From: Raphanus sativus | Taxonomy: Eukaryota > Streptophyta > Magnoliopsida > Brassicales > Brassicaceae | Length of the DNA: 64,000 nucleotides | Direction of reading: 5' to 3' | Assembly (NCBI RefSeq): GCF_000801105.2 | Contig: NC_079515.1 | Location: 12,834,001 to 12,898,000 of the forward strand | In this document: positions 11,107 to 22,322 of the stretch, in pieces | How the letters are laid out: each line of letters starts with the position of its first letter | How positions within the stretch are numbered: the first letter of the stretch is position 1 | Program-made: the position numbers and the translations under genes | The notes under the pieces: model-generated | What the model was told of the DNA's origin: nothing | The model's input: only the letters and a program-made list of their open reading frames with translations | Databases searched by the model: none

Positions 11107-14058
11107 CTAGATATGGACCCGTGCGTTGCACGGGTTTTATTTGATGTTTTAATTCACGAACACATAAAAAGATTGGAAATATTTTTCTCACATTAGTTCT
11201 TGGATTTTCAGTATATATTGGTGACATTCTAATAACAATAATCTGTTTTCTTACATAATTTTTTATTGATATTCTATTTTAATAATAATGGTGTTTTAAA
11301 TAGTACATTGATATTTATATTTTTAATAAATACTTCACTTTTTATAATTTTTCGAAATAATATTAGTTATAGTTAATTGAAATATATAGAACTGTGAACT
11401 CTCTATATTGTTTATATTGTGTAAGAAAACTAAAAACGACACAATTAAAAATATTAATATTACATAACACCAGTCAATATTTTTTATCGATAGACAGCTA
11501 AATATCGAATATATTTCTAGATAAAACATCAAATTTATTTACTTTAACATTCATGGTGTGACTTTAACATCTTTTTCTATATACAATATTTTGTAAAACA
11601 CCATTGCCGGTATGTTTTACAAATTTGAAGTTCTCCAGTTGTAGTGACTCTTGATAGTACGACATATAATTGTAAGACTGAACTTGACAAATAGACCAAC
11701 TTTTTAAGCTTTGACCTTAGTTCTGGTTGATAGTCATTTCATAGAACACTCTTATAGAAAATTGAAGTCTTTTCATTTTTTCATTTTGAAAGGTCATCTT
11801 GCATATGTAGGTATGAGACTTATTCTAAGAATACAAATCTGTTTTATCACATAACTTCCGGTTAGGATTTCGGCATCAATATTCATATTGTATAGGCGAG
11901 TTATCCATAACACTATTCTATTGGAAAGTCTTCATTTTTTATTTAAATTCCTTAATAGCATGACCTACAACAATCCATTGGAAAATCATTCTCTTTGATT
12001 TAAATTTCATAGTAGCATGATCTACAACAACATAACCAATTTTTATATGTTGATAAAAATAAACACACATAATCATAATCACATATAAGCATAATAGTCA
12101 CATTAACTTAGTCACAATACCATAACAGTTGGACAAAATATCCGTAAATTTTGATTTTATCTGTTTCGATTTGAACCGAAATTTCAAATATATGTAACTC
12201 TACAAAGCAAAGAAAATACTTATATGCAATATCTGTAAGAAACGAAGCAAATAAAAAAATACTAATATTATTAAAAATGAATATCTGATCTGATCCGTTA
12301 TATGAATACATATACATGTATGTAAAGACGTATATGTATATATAATTTATATTAATATTATATTGTATTAATATTATATTGTATATAAGTTTTCTAGTAA
12401 TTTTTAATAAATTTATTAAGTTATTTATTAGAATTTTAAAAGTAATAAATTCTTTTTGTAATAAAATGTTATTATTATTTTATCTTATATTTGGAATTTA
12501 TGATTTATTTACTAATTTTAATTTATTTTTGCGGATCGAATCGGATATCCGGTCGAAAATCTAAAATTATCTGAATATCCGGAGCACCGAATATTCGTGT
12601 GGCTACATATCAAATTGGATCAAATAATTGATTATTATAACAAAATGGATCGGATTAGAATATCTCCAAAAATCCGGATATCCGATTCATGTCCACCACT
12701 ACATCTATATGTTCAAACGGCTAAGTATAATTGTAACAATAACTAATGTATAACAGCACGACAATTATATTTTTTTTAGAAAAAGTTCAACGTCAGTTTA
12801 ATGTGAAGATCGGAATATCTAATTATTTCCTCATGTGACACCAAAAAAAAAAGATAACACGCGAAGATGTGAAAAAACATGCAAGAAAACTCACCAGATA
12901 TTTTTCTTGCTCAATCCTGCAAAAAATTATTTTTAAAACACAAATTGTTTTTATTATCTTCCTATATATTTTATTAATCATAAGATATTTTAACAAATGT
13001 CAAAATTTTATAAGAAAATTAATATCAAATAATCTTTTACAATTATCTTTTTTGGATTTTGGAAAAAGGAAATTAGTATTAAATAAGTTATTTTACAAAC
13101 TTAAGATTTGTAAAAAGGAAATTTTCTAAATATTACTATTAAATAATTTTTAAAATTAAATTTTACAATTAAATATTTTTTAAAATTAAATTTTACTATT
13201 AAATTAACGAAAATTATTTCTTCAATTTCTTTTAATTTTATTAGTATATATATTTTTAATCATGAGATATTCTAACACAACTTCAAAATATTAAGAGAAA
13301 AATTACTATCAAATAATATTTCTAAAATAATATTATTAAGTAATTTTTAAATTTTCTTTTTACTCTTAAATAATTTCAAAATTTGTTTTTGTTTTTATTT
13401 TCTTAGTATATATTGTTTTATTCATGATATATTCTAAAACATGTCGCATTATTTTAAAAAAAATTACTATTAAATAATATTTTGTTTAAGATTTTTAAAA
13501 TGGAAATTTACTATATAATTAATTTCACCAAAAATTGTTTTTATTATCTTATATATATTTTTAAAATTATGAAGTAGTTTAACACATATCACAATTTTAA
13601 ATGTATAATTGTCATGTGTCACAATCATGTTAATTAACAACTTTGAAGAACCAATTTTCCTATTAAGTAATTTTAGAATATTATTAAGTATTTTTAAAAA
13701 TTTCCTTTTTACTATTAAATCAATTTTAAAATTTATTTATTTCAAAATTCGTTTTTTTGTTATCTTAGTATATATATTTTATATCATTATGAATTTTAAC
13801 CTCTTTAAAAATATTAAAAGGAAAATTACTATCAAATAATTATTTGCAACTATGTTTTGTTTAGGATATTAAAATGAAAAATTACTATTAGATATACTTA
13901 CAATTACTTTTTTAACAAATTTTTTTTTGTTATTATCTTAATATATATTTTTAATTATAATATAGATTAACACATGTCGCAATCTTAAAAATTTTAATGA
14001 CACGTGTCGCGATCATGTTAATTAGTAACTTTGAAGAACCAAGCTTTATATAATAAGA
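11107..14058 (-). mobile_element. Helitron (minus), about 2.95 kb
   Basis: On the minus strand the 5' end is TCTTATTATATAAAGCTTGG (ending at 14058). The 3' end has hairpin CCCGTGC-GTT-GCACGGG (11118-11134) followed by CTAG at 11107-11110. A and T flank it. The 5' 40 bases are nearly the same as those of the plus-strand Helitron at 26764. The interior is very AT-rich with repeated ACATGTGTC / GACACGTGTC motifs. No helicase or Rep coding is visible, so it is non-autonomous. Confidence 0.75.
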
Positions 14059-14062
14059 TATA

Positions 14063-15132
14063 TCTATATTGGGTCATTTTTTCTTATCCAGCCCACTGCT
14101 CACATCAGATCTTTCTTGGGCCGATTAAAAAATCAGCCCACTGCCTTTTTTTTTAATCATTCTTAATATTTTGTGTAGTGAACAAAAATTAATCACTTAA
14201 TTATTATGTTTTTTCTTTTTTTTAACATAATTTAAGCATTCATAAAAAAATTTGAATTTTTTATTGAAAAGTATAAATCTTTATTAAAAGTATATAATTT
14301 TTTATTTTAAAAATTAACCACATAAAATTAATTTATCAGAATTATACCATTCGGGTACGGATCAGTTCTTTCGAGTATAGGGTTTTTTGGGTTTTGAAAT
14401 TAAATCCCATTCGGGTATTATAAAATTTCGAGTCGGATTCGAGTCGGATCTTTCCAGATCCGGGTAGGTTCGGTTCTCATGCATAAGAATCTGAAAAATA
14501 ACCAGATAACCAAAGTATCTAAAGCGGGTTCGGTTATTTTACTCAAAGTAACCAAAGTATCCGATTCGGTTCAAATTTTTGTATCCAAATTACTCAAAAG
14601 TAACCAAAAGTAACCAAAAATATCCATTCTATACAGTTTTTTGGGTAAACTTTTATCCAAACTATCATATTTTACCCAAAAAATACTCAAAAGTACCGAA
14701 AATAACTACTATGGTTAACTTATAATATTAATTTAAAAATATTAAAATAATTATAAATATAATTAAAACATATATTTTAAGATATATATTCACATTTCGG
14801 ATATCTTCGGATATTCATTTGGTTCTCGGTTTGAGGCGGATTTGGGACCGGTTCTTCGGATACAGCAATTTAGAACTCATTGGAATATCTACCCCGGGTC
14901 TAATCGGGTTCAGGATCCTGATTTTCGGGTCGGTTTCGGATTGTTTCTTCGGATCCAAATATTTTACTCAGGTCAATACTCATTTAAAATGAAACACGAT
15001 AAAAAAAGATAAAAAGCTTAAGTCTTTTATAAAAAACAAATATATGAAAATATGATATTTACTAAATATTTGTCAATTTAGAAAAAATAAAGGAAAATAA
15101 ACCCGCGCTTTAAAGCGCGGGTCAAAATCTAG
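14063..15132 (+). mobile_element. Helitron (plus), about 1.07 kb
   Basis: The 3' end is well defined: hairpin ACCCGCGCTT-TA-AAGCGCGGGT at about 15101-15122, then CTAG at 15129-15132 and T. The proposed 5' end is TCTATATTGGGTCATTTTTT at 14063, only four bases from the 5' end of the minus-strand Helitron. The interior (14330-14990) is a block of CGGGT/TCGG-rich degenerate repeats. The 5' border is less certain than the 3' one. Confidence 0.55.
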
Positions 15133-15149
15133 TGGTTAGTTAAATCGAT

Positions 15150-15450
15150 TGCTTGCGGTGGGCGCCACACTCTTGCCATCGTATAATGGAAGTCTGATGA
15201 TGATTGATCCTCTGGGGAAGAACAAATGTTTACCATTTTATTGATATCTGAGTCTATACCAGCAAAAGCCGAAAGCATTGATGACACAAGCTCTGGAACC
15301 ACCGGGGTTTAAATCCTTGCCGCAGCAGAAAGCACCTTCTAGCGACTATAATAAATTGATCGGTCAAGAGAAGCACAACCGCACCAGTTCCAAAACTTTG
15401 TCTTCAGCCAACTGCTTGATAATCTCTGTTAGCTTCTTTTCATCTGTTCA
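15150..15450 (-). other. Unrecognised exon-like fragment
   Basis: This patch is less AT-rich than its surroundings. On the minus strand it can be read as short peptides across frameshifts (for example LTEIIKQLAEDKVLELV near 15420), with several stops. It sits directly beyond a Helitron 3' end and could be a captured or decayed gene piece. I do not recognise the family. Confidence 0.3.
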
Positions 15451-15544
15451 TTGAGGATTTAAAGCACAAATTATTGGAAATAATTTTATATTAATTAAAC
15501 ATAACTAAAAAGTAAAGTTTCCAATCAATTAACAAAACTATACA

Positions 15545-17258
15545 TCTATTATACTTTAAAAAGCAATCATTATTTCATATATTATGGAATAAATTTTTTA
15601 AACAAAAAAGTTAAGAAACAAAATATTAAAATTAAAGATTTTCAGCTTCTAAAAAACATATAGAAGCGATATAAAAAAAAAAACCAAACACGATAACATG
15701 AAAATAGTAAACAAATAAAATAAAATAATAAAAATATAATATTACTATTTATACACTATCTTTTCAATTCAATACCGCTATGTTTTTAAGAAATAGTTTT
15801 TGAACATTAAACTCAAAGAAATGATGGAAAATAACCAATTTTACACAAATATCGACTTATACTTATTGATGATCGATCGACTATCATCAATGACCATATA
15901 CAACAATATTTATAAAATGTCTCCCAAATAGTAACATAGAGACTCACTGCATCAAAAAAAAGAAGTATTGGTAGTTTCAAAACAATAGCACAATTTCTAA
16001 AAGCATCGGGGTATGTTTGTATAACAACGACACTAACTTATTTGGCATAATAATGAGAGTTATAGAGGTTAAAAAATATACTTATTAGACAAGTTCAGAT
16101 AAATCAATGCTGGAGACGAATCAAAAATCACTACGCTGAGTGTGAGTTACAAGGCTTCCGTGTTATGTGGTGACACTAAAGGAAACAAAAGCAAATAATA
16201 TACCACCGCAGCAACATAGAAACAAATATGCCACTACTAAACTACAAAAACATTAACAAGTGTGTACTAATGATTAAACATTAAAACTAAGCTTGCATAT
16301 TTAAAGAAAAATAGATATAAGTCTAAAGTCAATATGAAAAATTTATACAACATATAAAAAAATAGTATAGAAACACTGGTTACAACAATAAAAACACAAG
16401 TTAAATGATAGAAATATGAAGACGAACACATAAAAATGATGCAACAACAAAATTAAAGGTGTAACAATGATACATTAGTCTCATTTTAACAACAGTATAG
16501 AAAATAATCAAAGACAAACGAGAAATAACATTTCTGAAAAGTGTCACGTGCATGACCCAAGTTGAAACTGCCATATGTACTACTATTTCTTTCTTTTTTG
16601 GACTATTTAAAAAAAAAGAAATAACATTTGTGTCATCTACAATAAAAATACAATTGGAATAGTTGATAATAAATAAATTAGAAAACGTGAATAAAAATGC
16701 TATATAGAGGATAAAAAGAAGCCAAAAATAAAAATAGAAATATTTATTAAACGTATTACTAACGGGAAATTTCTGTAAGAAAATAATTAAATTCATCTAC
16801 TACAATTGATATGTGGTGAATCACTTTTTTATTTTTTAACACTGAACATCATATTCTTTCAGAAAAAACATTGAATATCATATCACAATTAGTTTTATGT
16901 ATTTCAATAATGATAATTATTTGTTAATTTTTCTGGCCACAAATATAAAATATTATCACTCTTTTACTATTAATTTTTTTGTCTAACTACTCTTTCTCAA
17001 ACATATATATTACATAAAACAAAAGTGTATGCAATATATTAATAAACTCAAAAGTTTTATCGAAAAACAAACAAATATCTAGCAAAGAAAATTTACAGCT
17101 CCGAAAGAAACAACCGCACCACACTATTACAATTCAGATCCAAAGACACCATGACAAATACATCACATACTTTTCAACAAAAAAAAAAGAGAACAAATAG
17201 CATATTGTAAATAATACAAACGGCAAACAATCCGCACGTAGCGCAGACACACTACTAG
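15545..17258 (+). mobile_element. Possible Helitron (plus), about 1.7 kb
   Basis: The proposed 5' end is TCTATTATACTTTAAAAAGC, preceded by A. The proposed 3' end is a degenerate CGC-ACGTA-GCG hairpin near 17233-17243 followed by CTAG at 17255-17258 and T. The interior is AT-rich and non-coding, apart from random open frames. Both ends are weaker than in the other Helitrons here. Confidence 0.4.
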
Positions 17259-17482
17259 TTATATATAACTTTAACTATTAGAATAAGAGTTTGTGTACTC
17301 TAAAACGAAAGTAGAGTTTTGTATAATAAATAGTTGAAAGTAGCAATTGATGTGTGTAGCAAAATAAATCTAATCTTTTTATAAAAAAATTGCCACAGAG
17401 GCTTGACACAGCTTAATCTTATTGATTCCAAAACAGAAACAATCACGTCTCTTATCTTCCGGAATCCCTCCACCGTCTTCAG

Positions 17483-17759
17483 CAGGGCCGTCTTAATTAT
17501 TTTTAAGACCCTGTTCAAAAAAATTATGAACTATATATTTAATGATATAATAAAATAATTTTAAAAGCTAATAGCTTTGTCTATATATATTTAAGGTTTT
17601 TCTTCAAATTATAAACTATAAGTTTAAGAATATATCTAAAATTTTGAAACTTTAAACTAAATTTATGTGTTTATTTTTAGAAATGTTTTATATTCTTTTT
17701 ATTTTTAAATTTGGATTCTATTCGATCGCTCCAGTAGCACATGCTATTAGACGGTCCTG
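17483..17759. mobile_element. hAT-like MITE in HD-ZIP IV relic
   Basis: The termini CAGGGCCGTCT and (inverted) CAGGACCGTCT are flanked by a perfect 8-bp target duplication GTCTTCAG (17475-17482 and 17760-17767). 277 bp, AT-rich, non-coding. Confidence 0.9.
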
Positions 17760-18553
17760 GTCTTCAGATCATGTTGTTGTCAAATGGAAGGCATCTTTGT
17801 GATTTCCACGCAATCTAGATGAAACCTTGAATTCTAGATCCTGCAACGACTGAAGGAAAAAGCTATATGAGACAAAAAGTGAACCCATCTGTGTAGAATC
17901 CATCAAGTTGGTACAGAGTCCATGAGCATCTCCATAAGTGTCACTGCATTAGTGAAAACAATTCCAGAAGATCTATTACTTCCGCTCTGAGGTTGTGGTT
18001 CTTTCCTCCACGACTACTCAATCTTGGGAATGCATTCTCATAGCTTTTGAGACTGAGAGACGTCTAGGCATCCATCTATTTTGATACATAGAGGCTTATT
18101 TGTTTGTGTAAGCCTAATCAATTCTTTCATAGAGGTCACATCAATGCTAATCATCATAGACTTATCCATGTCTGGGATAACCAAGTTTGGTAGATACCTC
18201 GAGGCAGTCATTGAAGAAAAACTTCCTGGTAGAAGACTAAAATCAAGCAAACGACCACTGTGGAGTAATTCTAACGGAGAAATGTGCATCTGGTTTAGTA
18301 GTGGTGGGAGATGAGAAAGTGGCCTCCCATGATTTGGCTGCAATGCTTGAAGCCCTCGAGCTGCCAACAAAAGATGTTACTGGATGTTTAATCTATAAGA
18401 TCAATCACAATGTATGAAAGATGTTTCATAAAGAAAAAGCTAAAACCTCTTTTCTAAGCTGTGTCTTTTCAATCGAAGACTCTGTTCATCAAAGTAAGAG
18501 TCTTCATAAACAGGAGTATCACAACAGGTGGGGCAAATGGTGTGTTTGAGAGC

Positions 18554-18875
18554 CAGTGCCGACTTAGTATAGGGGACGGTCAGTGCGACCGCCCCATGGC
18601 CCACCTCCAAATATTCTTTTTTCATTTTTTTAGTTTTTTGTCAATTTTTTTCATTTTATTAATATGTGTTATTAAATTTAAACCAGATAAATCACAAAAT
18701 ATATTATTTTAAACTTTTTAAAATAGAATATTAATCAAAAGTCAAACAGAATAGCTATTTTATAATATTTTAAATATTTAGTTTTTTTAATAACATTTGT
18801 TTTTAAAAAATTATTAATAAAAGGGCCTAAATTTTTTTTTTGCCCATGGACCCCTGTTCTATTGAGCCGGCCCTG
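18554..18875. mobile_element. hAT-like MITE in HD-ZIP IV relic
   Basis: The termini are CAGTGCCGACTT and (inverted) CAGGGCCGGCTC. The flanks TTGAGAGC and ATGAAAGC agree at 6 of 8 positions, consistent with an aged 8-bp duplication. Joining the flanks continues the same reading frame of the homeobox gene (EA then LKHTICP), which independently confirms the insertion site. Confidence 0.8.
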
Positions 18876-19290
18876 ATGAAAGCTTCTTTAATGGCAAAGT
18901 TTTCGCAACGAATACTATCATTCTCTTCTTTGAGTCCACAGTTATCAGCTATCTCGTGTTTTGCCTGCAAGAAAAAACGATGGAGAAGCAAAATGAAAGA
19001 CTTCTCTTTCTTTTTTTGGGAGAAGAGACAAAGTGGGGGAAAGAGAGAAGTAAAGAGTTGAAAACTTTTTTCTGTGTTCTTCGATTCTGAAATCCAATTC
19101 TATCCCAAACTGCATCCTATGTTTCTCATATGAATGTGAGACACTGATTAAAAGGCCTGCAAACAAAAACATAAGAGAACAGAAAGAAAGAACTGGAGAA
19201 AACAGTTGAGTAGAGAATAAGAGAGAATACGATTCAAGCCGTTGGATTCGGTGATGTGTGTAGTGAAACGATACTTCTTCATTGTCTTCT

Positions 19291-19962
19291 TATCCAACAT
19301 TGGTTAGCTTAATGCCCTTGAGGCACCTCCTCTTCACAATTGGACCTTCCAAAAGCAAGACTTATTGGGAGGATTGATCAAAGGATATTTAATGGGTATC
19401 TTGATCATCTCTTTGAATTGTGAGAATGATGAGAATAAGAAGCATTAAACTGAGAATGAGTTTTTAGTGTTATCCACCTTCTAGAAGAGATATGAGAAGC
19501 ATTGAATATTTTATCTTGCTGAGTTAAGAAGGTTGTTAAAGGCAATGAATCAAGTAACGTTCTAGAGGAGAGGATCATAAGATGAAACAACACAATCGAA
19601 CTGGACACATAGATTTTTCATGACGTTTCATCTCACTCAACCTCCTGAAACTCCATTGATGGCTTAGGTTGTCAAAGCCAAAGAAGACGATAAAACCTAG
19701 TTTTAGATATCACTACCGGTAAGTGCAAAAAAAAGATATCGCTATCGGTGAAGAAGATCTTGGTCTCTTTTTATCAGGCTTGGCTTGCAGACTGATATTT
19801 CAAGACATAAAAAAGCTCGCATTGTATTTCATTTAAATGAAGTGTTGCATTTCACTTGTCTAAGACACGTGTCATTTTCCAGGTGAGTCGACTTACTGAC
19901 GTGGACGTTAACGTGGAAGCATCAGGAGAGAGATAACTATTATATAGTAATAGATATATATG

Positions 19963-19995
<33 letters not shown>

Positions 19996-20194
19996 GTATT
20001 TTTTGTTAATATTTTTGTACAACAGGTTAATAATTATTAATTTAATAATAGTAACACTAAAAACCTCTTCTGGATTGGCATTCATAGTACATAGGAAAAT
20101 ATGTGGTCGAACTCCATGTTTATGTGTTTTACAGAGGTGAACGCGACATTGCTAACAGTTTGTTTGCACTCTCAATATTGAGTATGTAAACAGT
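19291..20194. other. Intergenic DNA, no gene recognised
   Basis: The first half has normal base composition and could contain degraded upstream exons of the homeobox gene, but I see no recognisable motif. A (TA/TG)n run lies at about 19950-19998. Confidence 0.4.
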
Positions 20195-20214
20195 CACTAC
20201 AAGAAAACATGTCT

Positions 20215-20580
20215 TTAACGATTACGGGATTAGTTGTAGCTTGGTCGTAAAAAGGGTATTACGACCAATGAACAACTAAAAACGATTGGTCGTAATCTGC
20301 TGGTCGTAATCACTAATTGGTTGGGCATTGGTCGTAAAGTTACGATTAAATATATTAGTCGTAAGGGAGTCGTACCTTTACGATTAAATCAATTGGTCGT
20401 AAATTAGATGTAATAAATGTAGTCGTACACGGGTCGTAAAGATTTAGTCGTAAAGGAGATGTAATAAATGTAGTCGTAAGTGGGTCATAAAAGCTTAGTC
20501 GTAAAGTAGATGTTAAATATTAGTTGTAAAGTAGTCGTAAAGTCTTGTTTCTAATAGAGGTAAAGTAGTCGTAATATAAC
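20215..20580. repeat. CACTA 1 left subterminal GTCGTA repeats
   Basis: Dense array of GGTCGTAA / TAGTCGTAAA / TTACGAC motifs, mostly in direct orientation. Subterminal repeats of this kind bind the TNPA-type protein in En/Spm elements (family knowledge). Confidence 0.85.
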
Positions 20581-20803
20581 GACTAACTTACATCGAATCT
20601 GTAATTTTAATAATTCGATTTTAAATATTAAAATTAATTTTAATAATTCAATTTTACAAAAAAAAAGATTTTTTAAAAAATAAAATATTTTACGAATTTG
20701 ATTTAAATTCATAAAAACATAATAATATAACATTCATAAATTCAAAGTTTTCAAAATACAAAATAATTAAAACCGAAAACTAAGCATTAATGTCATAAAG
20801 AGC

Positions 20804-20851
20804 TCAGAACTCCTCTCCACGGTTTCTAAGTCTCTTTCTACAGCCAGCCAT
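20804..20851 (-). pseudogene. Remnant of CACTA second gene, exon 1 start
   Basis: The minus-strand ATG at 20851 opens MAGCRKRLRNRG, matching the start of the second gene of CACTA element 2 (MAGGRKRLRNRGG at 35501). It stops after 15 codons, and exons 1 (rest) to 5 are gone. The upstream sequence up to about 21130, with an intron-like polypyrimidine stretch and a leader, resembles 35230-35500 of element 2, so the promoter-leader part survived the deletion. Confidence 0.7.
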
Positions 20852-21129
20852 ATAAGATCGTCAATCTGAAAAAAAAAAAAAATTAAAAACAATTCAAATA
20901 ATTAATTAAAAAATTATAAACACATTTTAATATCATCCTAACTAATTCCAAACTTAATCTAATAACCTAACTAAATTCCAAACCTAATCTAATCACCTAA
21001 CTAATTAACCACCTATAACTAAAACAAACAAAAAATTACCTAGAGAGGGAGAAGCTCTGAGGTTGTAAGAGAGAGGGGAGTGAGAATGGAATGAGCAACA
21101 AAATGGCTTCGCGGTGAGAAGTTTATATA

Positions 21130-21340
21130 GAGATTTCGTTGTGGTCGTACATTGGTCGTACTTGTACGACTAAAGAGGGACTAGTAGTCGTACATTAGTC
21201 GTAATTGTACGACTAATTAATGACTAAATTCACAATAGTCGTACAAGGGTTGTTAATCTACAACCCCTTTACGACGAATGAGTCGTACATTGGTTGTTAA
21301 TCTACAACCCCTTTACGACGAATGCTCTGTACGACCACAT
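21130..21340. repeat. CACTA 1 internal GTCGTA repeats (promoter side of second gene)
   Basis: A second array of TAGTCGTA / TACGACTAA repeats lies just upstream of the remnant second gene, matching the array at 35090-35220 in element 2. Several copies form short inverted pairs. Confidence 0.75.
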
Positions 21341-21371
21341 TGGGACCAACGTTTAATAAAAAAAAATTCGA

Positions 21372-21700
21372 AGAGGTTTATCAAAAATTATGATAAACCT
21401 CTATTACCAATTTTACATAAATTATGAAAAAAAGAGAAGAAAGATAATGGAATCACAAGTAAAAATGACGAAACTTAAGGAAGTGTCTGTTTCTACTTAT
21501 GTTTCCATATCTTTCTTCTCTTTTTTTTTCTAAAGTTTGTATATATGGATTAATTTTCATGTGAGCAAATTTTTAAAGTCTACAAAAAAAAGGAAGAGAT
21601 AAGAGATGGAATCATAAGAGGAAATAGAATCAACATAACGAATAGATAACCGAATTCTATTTCCACTTATGATCCCATTTCTCTTCACTTCCTTTTTTTT
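21372..21700. repeat. Three consecutive fold-back (hairpin) sequences
   Basis: 21372-21402 is a perfect 12-bp inverted repeat (AGAGGTTTATCA / TGATAAACCTCT) with a 7-base loop. About 21433-21520 is an imperfect fold-back with arms GAGAAGAAAGATA...GGAA. About 21584-21700 is a longer imperfect fold-back whose arms contain ATCATAAG and GGAAATAGAAT. The second and third hairpins resemble each other. They lie between two GTCGTA arrays and have no counterpart in CACTA element 2. Confidence 0.7.
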
Positions 21701-21764
21701 TAAGATTTGTAAATTTTGTTTATGATATGAGATGGTAAGAAGGGAGTATATATAGGGGCACATT

Positions 21765-21990
21765 TGACAAGTTAGTCGTACATTGGTCGTAATTGTACGA
21801 CCAATGAGGGGCTAATGGTCAACTTAGTCGTACATGAGTCGTAACTGTACGACTCCTTTAGGACTATTTGACAAGTTAGTCGTACATGAGTCGTACCTAC
21901 GACTAATTAGCTTCGTTATACCCTAAAACCGAAACCCCAAACCCTCAAACATCATATTGTATATGTTTCGGTCGTAACGTGGTCGTACCT
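21765..21990. repeat. CACTA 1 internal GTCGTA repeats (intergenic)
   Basis: Further TTAGTCGTACAT / ACGACTAA motifs between the hairpin block and the 3' end of the transposase gene. Confidence 0.75.
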
Positions 21991-22007
21991 AAGCCCTAAA
22001 ACCTAAA

Positions 22008-22028
22008 CCCTAAACCCTAAACCCTAAA
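22008..22028. repeat. Plant telomere-type (CCCTAAA)3
   Basis: Three perfect tandem CCCTAAA units, with degenerate units on both sides from about 21993 to 22050, between the transposase 3' end and the GTCGTA array. Element 2 has a degenerate GGTTTGG run at the equivalent place (about 35064-35090). Confidence 0.85.
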
Positions 22029-22322
22029 CTCAAAATCCCAAACCCCAAACATCATAGATAAACATCATAAGTTTAATACTCTTTCATACTCCAAAAATTA
22101 TATATATATATATAATTATCATAACATTACAATATAAAGTTAAACACAAACGTTCTAACATAATGGAAAAAAAAAACGTTCCAACATAATGGAACTTGAC
22201 ACTCGTCATCAGAAACATCATCCGCTTCATCGTTTTCTTCAAATTCATCTTCATTTGTTTCATTCGTTGCATCGTCTGGAAGTTCTTCATATCCCGGATT
22301 ATGCGGATCAATAAGTAAGATA

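Larger units (their letters stand above)
17400..19290 (-). pseudogene. HD-ZIP class IV homeobox gene relic
   Basis: Read on the minus strand, successive fragments match class IV homeodomain-leucine zipper proteins (epidermal transcription factors with a START domain). The homeodomain start VSFHYTHHRIQRLES is at 19285-19231. The next exon reads EKHRMQFGIELDF (near 19125). After an intron, AKHEIADNCGLKEENDSIRC then ENFAIKEA is at about 18966-18880. After a hAT insertion come LKHTICPTCCDTPVY and FDEQSLRLKRHSLEK (18550-18440). Then the START-domain entry LPNLVIPDMDKSMM and IKIDGCLDV (18220-18060), then RSSGIVFTNAVTLMEMLMDS near 17970 and GNHKDAFHL near 17800. The homeodomain third helix is not recognisable, several stops and frameshifts are present, and two hAT elements cut the coding sequence. 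The subfamily member is not determined. The 17400-17482 tail is uncertain. Confidence 0.75.

Noticed and set aside
12869..13839. Several Lys/Ile/Phe-rich frames
   Set aside because: Composition-driven frames in the AT-rich interior of a non-autonomous Helitron.
22008..22028. Telomere repeats suggesting a chromosome end or fusion site
   Set aside because: Only three perfect units, located inside a bordered CACTA element with a similar run in its sister element.
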